Positions 7,077 through 14,498 of a DNA stretch of 14,498 nt are shown piece by piece. Below the pieces are notes generated by a model. It saw only the letters and a list, made by a program, of their open reading frames with translations, ran no database searches and was not told the origin of the DNA. Numbering within the stretch: position 1 is the stretch's first letter; each line of letters begins with the position of its first letter. Position numbers and translations under genes: made by a program. The DNA comes from Deltaproteobacteria bacterium (GTDB lineage: Bacteria > Desulfobacterota > DSM-4660 > Desulfatiglandales > Desulfatiglandaceae), in NCBI GenBank assembly GCA_018644785.1, contig JABGPV010000129.1:1-14498 (forward strand). Direction: 5' to 3'.

Positions 7077-7098
7077 TGCATCATAATGCATCTATAAT
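7077..7098 (+). promoter_or_regulatory. Possible promoter and operator of the antitoxin gene
   Basis: TATAAT at 7093-7098 is a perfect -10 element, with no good -35 at 16-18 bp. Just upstream lies the inverted repeat TGCAT-CATA-ATGCA (7077-7090). A ribbon-helix-helix antitoxin commonly binds such a site to repress itself, so the arrangement fits autoregulation. The start would be about 90 bases before the gene. Confidence 0.35.
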
Positions 7099-7191
7099 TA
7101 TATCTTCATTCTACAATCAATATGCTTATTCGAATTATTTCAGCTCGAAAGACAACCAAACAAGAACAAAAACAATACGGGAGCTTTTATC

Positions 7192-7407
7192 ATGAGAAAT
7201 GAATACGATTTTTCCAAATCCGTAAAGAATCCTTATGCCAAGCACCTTAAAAAGCAGGTGACACTCCGGCTTGGCGTTGATGTCATAGACTATTTTAAGA
7301 ATTTAGCGGATGAAACTGGAGTGCCATATCAAAATCTCATCAACTTGTATTTACAAGACTGCGCCCATTCACAAAAGAAGCTTAAATCAAGATGGGCTTC
7401 ACAATGA
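7192..7407 (+). CDS. BrnA/CopG-like ribbon-helix-helix antitoxin, orphan
   Basis: 71 residues, start ATG at 7192 with GGGAG 9 bases upstream. The N terminus MRNEYDFSKSVKNPYAKHLK, the strand KQVTLRLGVDVIDYFKNLA and the turn ETGVPYQNLINLYLQDCA match the BrnA-type antitoxin pattern: a DNA-binding ribbon-helix-helix fold (strand, helix, turn, helix) that normally neutralises the BrnT RNase toxin and represses the operon. brnT usually lies directly upstream of brnA; the 280 bases upstream here contain no BrnT-like frame, and nothing downstream looks like a toxin, so the gene is solitary. It may be a stand-alone regulator or a relic of a lost toxin-antitoxin pair. Its neighbours (REP palindromes, a broken nucleotidyltransferase) suggest an accessory patch. 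Confidence 0.65.
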   Translation: MRNEYDFSKSVKNPYAKHLKKQVTLRLGVDVIDYFKNLADETGVPYQNLINLYLQDCAHSQKKLKSRWASQ

Positions 7408-7505
7408 AAATGCAATGGCGGAATCCGGCGCTTGATTTGACGCCAAAAGGCGCAGCACATGTCAGCGCTTTTGTTCGACCTGCCCTCAATGCCCTTATCT
7501 TGTAA
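7404..7505 (+). CDS. 33-codon ORF overlapping the antitoxin stop (doubtful)
   Basis: ATG at 7404 overlaps the antitoxin stop as ATGA and opens a 33-residue frame beginning MKMQWRNPALDLTPKGAA. The ATGA arrangement is what a coupled gene would show. However, the segment around RNPALDLTP looks like translated intergenic repeat DNA that I recall from other genomes, and an intrinsic terminator-like hairpin lies inside it. I do not recognise a protein family. Confidence 0.2.
   Translation: MKMQWRNPALDLTPKGAAHVSAFVRPALNALIL
7428..7475 (+). terminator. Nested hairpin, possible terminator of the antitoxin gene
   Basis: Outer arms GCGCTTGA (7428-7435) and TCAGCGC (7462-7468) pair with one bulged T. 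An inner hairpin CGCC-AAAA-GGCG spans 7441-7452. TTTTGTT follows directly (7469-7475). The large inner loop makes it a weak candidate. Confidence 0.35.
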
Positions 7506-7523
7506 GAGGTTATTCTTTCACCT

Positions 7524-7549
7524 GGTTCCCATGCTATAGCGTGGGAACC
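7524..7549. repeat. REP-like palindrome, second copy with degraded partner
   Basis: GGTTCCCATGC (7524-7534), loop TATA, GCGTGGGAACC (7539-7549): 11-bp arms with one G-T wobble. It shares the GTTCCCA(C/T)GC core with 388-410. The flank CCGTACCGTATGCATTCCCA (7550-7569) looks like the linker to a second palindrome that has decayed after ATTCCCATG, as in paired REP units. Confidence 0.6.
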
Positions 7550-7746
7550 CGTACCGTATGCATTCCCATGACAGACAATGAGAGCGGAGAAACGCATAAA
7601 ATCATGTCCCGCTTTTCCCACAGAGTATTCCCATTATGATTCTTTTCATAAGGCCTTCCATCAAAATAATTTTCATTTACGCAGCCACCATTGGTCCATA
7701 GACTGGCGCCTTATTCAAATCCATATTTGAGCACTCTATTACCCCT

Positions 7747-8004
7747 TCAAAAAGGCTCCCAGACCCTTTCGTTTTGAAAGGTTTTGGTGCTGGTTCGATC
7801 AATGGAAAGCTTCAGGCACCAGTAATTGACGACCTTTTTCCCCAGGTTTCGATTGTTTTTTAAGGTATGGACGAATTTCTCCATACCGTATTTTTCCTGC
7901 ACTTCTTTGATGAAGTCAAAACCGCCGAAATTAATGGCCCGTTCGATAATGATTTGAGACGAGGTTTGATCTATGTTTCTGTCCCAGAACAGTTCTTTTC
8001 TCAT
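7747..8004 (-). CDS. Small partner of AbiEii-type nucleotidyltransferase (DUF6922-like)
   Basis: 85 residues from ATG at 8004, which overlaps the upstream gene's TGA as ATGA, so translation is probably coupled. The frame is open to 8043, but that would start inside the upstream gene. The N terminus MRKELFWDRNID, the IIERAINFGGFDFI segment, the K/R-N-L-x-KK motif (NRNLGKKVVNYWCLKLSI) and a C-terminal Trp resemble small proteins of about 80-90 residues found beside AbiEii/AbiGii-like nucleotidyltransferases (DUF6922-like). Such pairs are thought to be toxin-antitoxin or phage-defence modules, with the small protein the likely antitoxin. That role is inferred from context. In the pairs I recall, the small gene comes first; here it comes second. 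Confidence 0.55.
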   Translation of the reverse strand: MRKELFWDRNIDQTSSQIIIERAINFGGFDFIKEVQEKYGMEKFVHTLKNNRNLGKKVVNYWCLKLSIDRTSTKTFQNERVWEPF

Positions 8005-8674
8005 TTTACATAATCCAGATAGAAGCTTTTTATGTTTCCCCATTCCTTTCGGGTTAATCTTTTTGGTTCTTTATCATTTTTCAGCATAATGATCTGATCA
8101 ATTTCCTCTTCAGCATCGTCAAAATACACAAAGGATGTTTTGAGTTGATAGTCATAACCCTGATCCAAGCCATATTTTTCCATCACAAGACTTGCAACAT
8201 CGCTAAAATCCAGCCCCGTTTTACGCAGTATGAAAAATAGATCTACAAAATCTTTTATGGAACCCCTCTGGTTGATTGCCACCGCCTTCATTGCGGCGAT
8301 ATCGTTCAAAGATGCCAAAGGGCATGTAATCCCTCATTAATGGCCATTTTATGGACCCGAGACAACAACCCGTAGGGAAGATAGAATAAGGAAAATTTCA
8401 ATTTTTCAGGCCCGAGGTAGAGGATGACGGTATCTTTGCCCATTAGTTCAACAGCAACTTCATCAAAGCATTCCTTCATCCTGTATAGAAAGGTTTCGGC
8501 GCTGAATTCGTCCCGAGTGAAAAAATCAAGATCCACGGATACACGATGCCGCAGGAAAAAATAGACCGCCGTGCCTCCGGCCAGATAGGCCCTTTCCGGA
8601 AGAACATCACATTTTAAGATACGCGCCAGTTGTTTTACCAACAACAGTATAATATTTTTTGAAAATACAACCAT
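8001..8674 (-). pseudogene. AbiEii-type nucleotidyltransferase, frameshifted
   Basis: Two overlapping frames together make one nucleotidyltransferase of about 223 residues. The first (8674-8306) carries the nucleotidyltransferase core AYLAGGTAVYFFLRHRVSVD: GG at residues 33-34, HR, and the metal-binding pair D48-x-D50 in VDLDFF. It runs to KLKFSLFYLPYGLL and stops at 8306. The second (8318-8001) continues with LASLNDIAAMKAVAINQRGS and KDFVDLFFIL, the conserved second half of AbiEii/DUF1814 toxins, and stops at 8001. Loss of one base, for example a T in the TTT run at about 8321-8323, restores ...GLHALLASLNDIAAMK. Motif residues are otherwise intact, so this is a recent mutation or a sequencing error. 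No AbiEi antitoxin is nearby; the partner is the small ATGA-coupled gene downstream. The ATG at 8674 has no ribosome site, and a possible promoter ends almost on it. Confidence 0.75.
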
Positions 8675-8679
8675 GTTTT

Positions 8680-8708
8680 ATTTTACCATTTACCGGGATT
8701 TTGCACAA
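8680..8708 (-). promoter_or_regulatory. Possible promoter of the nucleotidyltransferase, leaderless
   Basis: On the minus strand: TTGTGC (8708-8703), 17-bp spacer, TAAAAT (8685-8680). The ATG at 8674 begins 5 bases after the -10 element, so transcription would start on or next to the first codon. This agrees with the absence of a ribosome binding site. Confidence 0.35.
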
Positions 8709-8733
8709 GAGTGAACAGCGATCCAAAAAGCCC

Positions 8734-8762
8734 TTTACAAGGGTGCCTTTAAAGATTACATT
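8734..8762 (+). promoter_or_regulatory. Probable lepB promoter
   Basis: TTTACA (8734-8739), 17-bp spacer, TACATT (8757-8762); predicted start near 8769, giving a leader of about 43 bases. A perfect inverted repeat CCCTT-TAC-AAGGG (8731-8743) covers the -35 element and could be a protein site. Confidence 0.4.
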
Positions 8763-8811
8763 TCCCAAACAAATTCACGAGCATTCTCATTTTGGAGGTA
8801 AGCGCATTTCC

Positions 8812-9465
8812 ATGGAACAGAGCAGTCAGGTGCAGAAAGAGGCATTATCGAAAAATCGAAAATCCAAAAGTGGGCTGAAAAAAAAGGGCGTATTTCGCGA
8901 ATATGCAGAAGCGGCGATCATTGCACTTCTTCTGGCCCTGTTCATCCGCACGTTTGCAGTACAGGCTTTTAAAATCCCTTCGGGCTCCATGAAACCCACG
9001 CTTCTGGTGGGTGATCATATCCTGGTCAACAAATTTCTGTACGGTGTCAAGATCCCGTTTACCAATAAAACTCTGATCCCCATCAGCGAACCCGAGCGGG
9101 GTGACATCGTTGTCTTTATTTATCCGGTGGATCCGGATAAGGATTTCATCAAGCGCGTCATCGGGATTCCCGGGGACAAAGTGGAGATTTCGGGGGAAAA
9201 TATTTTCATCAACGGCAAGCCGTACAATGACGAACACGGATTCTATTCAAAGATGGGGCGTACCGCCACCCAGATTGGAGAAAAAAGCCATTTCGGGCCG
9301 GTTACGGTGCCTGAAGGCCATCTTTTTGTCATGGGTGACAACCGGAACCACAGTTATGACAGTCGTTTCTGGGGGTTTGTACCCCTGACATCGGTGAAGG
9401 GAAAAGCCTTTATTATTTACTGGTCGTGGCCACACTGGAAACGCTTTCTCCACATTGTAGACTAA
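8812..9465 (+). CDS. lepB: Signal peptidase I
   Basis: 217 residues. Signal peptidase I removes Sec and Tat signal peptides on the outer face of the inner membrane. The catalytic serine is S59 in IPSGSMKPTL and the catalytic lysine is K114 in FIKRVIGIPGD (counterparts of E. coli S90 and K145). The C-terminal box GDNRNHSYDSRFWGFVP (175-191) is intact. One membrane helix spans about residues 32-50 after a very Lys-rich cytoplasmic N terminus, as in short LepB forms of this lineage. The ATG at 8812 has GGAGG 13 bases upstream, rather far but the only strong site. The frame stays open to 8659, but the extra N terminus (about 51 residues) is not conserved-looking, overlaps the divergent nucleotidyltransferase gene and lies partly upstream of the predicted promoter. 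It is followed at once by the promoter of the oxidoreductase gene. Confidence 0.95.
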   Translation: MEQSSQVQKEALSKNRKSKSGLKKKGVFREYAEAAIIALLLALFIRTFAVQAFKIPSGSMKPTLLVGDHILVNKFLYGVKIPFTNKTLIPISEPERGDIVVFIYPVDPDKDFIKRVIGIPGDKVEISGENIFINGKPYNDEHGFYSKMGRTATQIGEKSHFGPVTVPEGHLFVMGDNRNHSYDSRFWGFVPLTSVKGKAFIIYWSWPHWKRFLHIVD

Positions 9466-9469
9466 AGTA

Positions 9470-9498
9470 TTGACAGGCGATTTAACCGTAAATATACT
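9470..9498 (+). promoter_or_regulatory. Near-consensus sigma-70 promoter of the oxidoreductase gene
   Basis: TTGACA (9470-9475, perfect), 17-bp spacer, TATACT (9493-9498, 5 of 6). It begins 4 bases after the lepB stop. Predicted start is near 9505, leaving a leader of about 134 bases before the start codon at 9639, part of it made of 14-bp tandem repeats. Confidence 0.75.
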
Positions 9499-9572
9499 GA
9501 AAACCTTTCGAAAATACGAATAACCGACAGCCCAGTGAGGTAAAGAGAAGGTTGAGGAATTTTATTCAAAAA

Positions 9573-13157
<3,585 letters not shown>

Positions 13158-13218
13158 GCGTGACTCAACCGCCGAAAGGTCAAAGATTGAAGGTTGTTAA
13201 CCCATAAAGATGATGCTT

Positions 13219-13250
13219 AAAAGGGCCTCTTTACCATAGAGGCCTTTTTT
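13219..13250 (+). terminator. Intrinsic terminator of the oxidoreductase gene
   Basis: GGCCTCT (13224-13230), 7-base loop, AGAGGCC (13238-13244), then TTTTTT (13245-13250). An A run before the stem pairs with the T run and could make it work in both directions. It separates the oxidoreductase gene from the next gene. Confidence 0.85.
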
Positions 13251-13274
13251 ATTAGACGTTTCAGGAGCAGAAAA

Positions 13275-13718
13275 ATGGAAATTGTAGATCCGGAAAAAAT
13301 CGAAAGCGTTATTCTTAAAGCCAAAGTGTGTCGCCTGGGGATGGTGGACGGAAACCAGCCCTACGTAATTCCCCTGAGTTTTGGATACCATGAGAACGCT
13401 CTTTATTTCCATACCGGTAAAAAGGGTCGAAAGATGGCGATCCTTAAAGAGAATAATCGGGTGTGCTTTGAGATGGAAGTGGATCTGGAAATCGTTCCGG
13501 CAGACAACCCCTGTAAGTGGAACATGTGCTACAAAAGTGTTGTGGGTTTCGGCCGTGCCGTTATTCTTGAAGAACCGGTGGAAAAAAGGAAAGCCCTGGA
13601 TGTGATCGTGAAACACTACGGAGGGGCGGTGGCGACATATGATGAAAAACGGGTCAATGGTCTCGCCGTCATCAAAGTGGCAATCGACAGCATGAAGGGA
13701 AAAGAGTCGAAAGTTTGA
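13275..13718 (+). CDS. NimA-like pyridoxamine 5'-phosphate oxidase-fold flavoprotein
   Basis: 147 residues, start ATG with AGGAG 7 bases upstream, 25 bases after a terminator. The pattern CRLGMVDGNQPYVIPLSFGY, then ALYFHTGKKGRKMAILKENN and RVCFE, is that of the split-barrel FMN-binding family that includes NimA-type 5-nitroimidazole reductases. KWNMCYKSVVGFGRAVILEE and the later helix EKRKALDVIVKHYGG also fit. Members reduce nitro groups or carry out other small redox steps; most are uncharacterised, and drug resistance should not be assumed for this copy. GRK and HTG are probable flavin-phosphate contacts (inferred from the family). No promoter is obvious in the 25-base gap, so it may depend on read-through or have a promoter hidden in the terminator region. 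Convergent with the next gene, with only a weak hairpin between. Confidence 0.85.
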   Translation: MEIVDPEKIESVILKAKVCRLGMVDGNQPYVIPLSFGYHENALYFHTGKKGRKMAILKENNRVCFEMEVDLEIVPADNPCKWNMCYKSVVGFGRAVILEEPVEKRKALDVIVKHYGGAVATYDEKRVNGLAVIKVAIDSMKGKESKV

Positions 13719-13772
13719 AGCTGAGCGAGGCCCTGTGAAAATTATAAAGGGCGGTTTGGAGCATCAGCCATT

Positions 13773-14321
13773 TCACGGCATAATCTTAATATTTTCGACG
13801 ACCTGCTGCGCTATCAAGGTCAATGCTTTGCGAACCCCATCAGTTGAGTTTGCTCCCGTGATAGATATAAAATAGGGCCCCTGGTACAACATACAATAAT
13901 AATCAAAAAGGAATCCCTCCTGTCCAAAACGTAGTGTTGCGCCATCCTTCTCTTTTTTTATCGCATAGATACCTTTGGCATCTTGAGGAGAACCCATCTC
14001 ATAAATCTCCAGATTGATCGATTTGCTTCCCCCCATAGTATATTCTTGAAACAGTGCTCTTTCAAAATTGTGCTGAAAGAAAATAACGGCCCCGCCATTT
14101 ATCAATTCAAATAGTTTTTTTCCTTCAGCTTCTTGTGGCCCACCGGCAAGTTTGACATCACCTAGGGCTGAATCAACGGGAAGGATTTTACGCAAATCGT
14201 TGGCCATTGAATCGCCAATTGCAGAAGAAAAAATGAAGACAAATAACAACAAGAAACACGTTGAAGGGAACGGTCGCCGTAGATAGATTAACTTTGGATA
14301 CTCCAATGAAGCAGATTTCAT
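13773..14321 (-). CDS. Secreted or membrane-anchored DUF6599-like protein
   Basis: 182 residues. ATG at 14321 overlaps the upstream TGA as ATGA, with GGTGA 3 bases before it. The N terminus has a basic stretch and then FLLLFVFIFSSAIGDSMA, a signal peptide (cleavage near residue 40) or membrane anchor, so the body should face the periplasm. The segments ELINGGAVIFFQHNFERALFQ and INLEIYEMGSPQDAKGIYAI, with a later GPYFISITG, fit the DUF6599 pattern (YING-A-x-Y-x-x-Y/F, then vEiydM...dA.Gvys). The function of that family is unknown. It is co-transcribed with and coupled to a DUF362 gene, so the two products probably act together. The ending is convergent with the NimA-like gene, 54 bp away. Confidence 0.65.
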   Translation of the reverse strand: MKSASLEYPKLIYLRRPFPSTCFLLLFVFIFSSAIGDSMANDLRKILPVDSALGDVKLAGGPQEAEGKKLFELINGGAVIFFQHNFERALFQEYTMGGSKSINLEIYEMGSPQDAKGIYAIKKEKDGATLRFGQEGFLFDYYCMLYQGPYFISITGANSTDGVRKALTLIAQQVVENIKIMP

Positions 14322-14498
14322 ATTTCACCGATGTTTAGTTTGTTTAGATTTATCTCGCCGAGATTGTTCTCGTAAGCTTTTTTGATCACTAGCTCCTTTT
14401 CTGGAGCAAGATTTAGATATCGGCAGCAGAATGCATCAACAGCCACTGGGTCGGTGCCGGCCACCACGTTGTTTAATTTACTCAAATTTCCCGGCCCG
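14318..14498 (-). CDS. DUF362-domain protein, C-terminal 59 residues
   Basis: An open frame enters from the right edge and ends at TGA 14318-14320. It reads GPGNLSKLNNVVAGTDPVAV, then DAFCCRYLNLAP and a final NNLGEINLNKLNIGEI. GP-G, NNVVAGTDPVAVDAF and the closing GLGE-like turn are characteristic of the C terminus of DUF362 proteins, conserved in anaerobes and often linked to Fe-S proteins, with no settled biochemical role. The stop overlaps the DUF6599-like start as ATGA, showing an operon. Most of the gene, including any ferredoxin-type domain, is outside the window. Confidence 0.8.
   Translation of the reverse strand, partial: GPGNLSKLNNVVAGTDPVAVDAFCCRYLNLAPEKELVIKKAYENNLGEINLNKLNIGEI

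Larger units (their letters stand above)
6795..7191. other. Divergent control region between pilin operon and antitoxin gene
   Basis: About 400 A+T-rich bases without a convincing gene. It holds the leader and -24/-12 promoter of the pilin operon (minus strand), an inverted repeat at 6899-6942, imperfect direct repeats at 6976-7008, the recurrent motif GGGGTCAGGTCTTAAATTTT at 7027-7046, and a possible plus-strand promoter and operator for the antitoxin gene at 7077-7098. Confidence 0.6.
7408..7746. other. Stretch without a convincing gene; holds hairpins and REP DNA
   Basis: About 340 bases between the antitoxin gene and the end of the convergent nucleotidyltransferase locus. It contains the terminator-like hairpin at 7428-7475, the REP-like palindrome at 7524-7549 with its degraded second half, and a short TCAAAT/ATTTGA hairpin at 7715-7730 near the convergent gene end. 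No other coding signal was seen on either strand. Confidence 0.55.

Noticed and set aside
6900..7746. CRISPR array, tRNA or rRNA in the non-coding stretches
   Set aside because: No regularly spaced repeats with unique spacers and no cloverleaf or rRNA-like sequence were seen.
8005..8043. An N-terminal extension of the small partner gene starting at 8043
   Set aside because: It lies entirely within the end of the upstream gene. The ATGA junction at 8004 and the family-typical MRKELFWD start are better.
8306..8323. CTT TGA at the end of the first nucleotidyltransferase frame, as in the release-factor 2 programmed frameshift site
   Set aside because: Programmed +1 slippage at CTT TGA would enter the wrong frame; the second half needs a -1 (or +2) change, and no -1 slippery heptamer is in register. 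A simple indel is more likely.
8659..8811. A longer N terminus for signal peptidase I starting at 8659
   Set aside because: It would overlap the divergent nucleotidyltransferase start, lacks a ribosome site and begins upstream of the predicted lepB promoter. GGAGG lies just before the ATG at 8812.
13719..13772. A terminator between the convergent NimA-like and DUF6599-like genes
   Set aside because: Only GCCCT/AGGGC with a 13-base loop and GTGAAA/TTTCAC were found. Stems are short and no T tract follows, so nothing can be claimed.

Overview
The window looks like a chromosomal piece from an anaerobic Gram-negative bacterium, most likely a Desulfobacterota (former Deltaproteobacteria) lineage. 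Three things point that way: a single-chain pyruvate:ferredoxin oxidoreductase whose active-site residues fall at almost the same numbers as in the Desulfovibrio africanus enzyme, a sigma-54-type promoter in front of type IV pilus genes, and a DUF362/DUF6599 gene pair. This assignment is inference; no rRNA or other phylogenetic marker is present.

Positions 1-6794 (minus strand) hold a type IV pilus minor-pilin/adhesin operon read right to left: a FimT/GspH-type prepilin, PilW, PilV, PilX, the large PilY1 tip protein, and a DUF4124 protein cut by the left edge. The genes are tightly packed (ATGA overlap between pilW and pilV, gaps of 13 and 24 bp next), so they should be co-transcribed and make the tip/priming complex of the pilus. 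A good -24/-12 match sits at 6877-6893 and moves the first start codon inward to about 6794. PilY1 is unusual: a golvesin/Xly-type beta-sandwich interrupts its von Willebrand A domain, and two dockerin-like calcium loops lie near its C terminus.

Positions 6900-8674 form a small A+T-richer accessory stretch. It has an orphan BrnA/CopG-like antitoxin gene (+), REP-like palindromes, a short motif that may be a transposase-element remnant, and (minus strand) a frameshifted AbiEii-type nucleotidyltransferase followed by a small ATGA-coupled partner gene.

Positions 8675-13718 (plus strand) hold housekeeping genes: lepB (signal peptidase I), pyruvate:ferredoxin oxidoreductase (nifJ/por) with a near-consensus sigma-70 promoter directly after the lepB stop, a clear intrinsic terminator, and a NimA-like flavin split-barrel protein. 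At the right edge (minus strand) the C-terminal end of a DUF362 protein overlaps by ATGA a secreted DUF6599-like protein.

The most interesting items are the domain architecture of PilY1, the sigma-54 control region of the pilin operon with possible upstream activator sites, a seven-codon leader ORF coupled to pilW by TGATG, and a 14-bp tandem repeat whose last copy supplies the ribosome binding site of the oxidoreductase gene.
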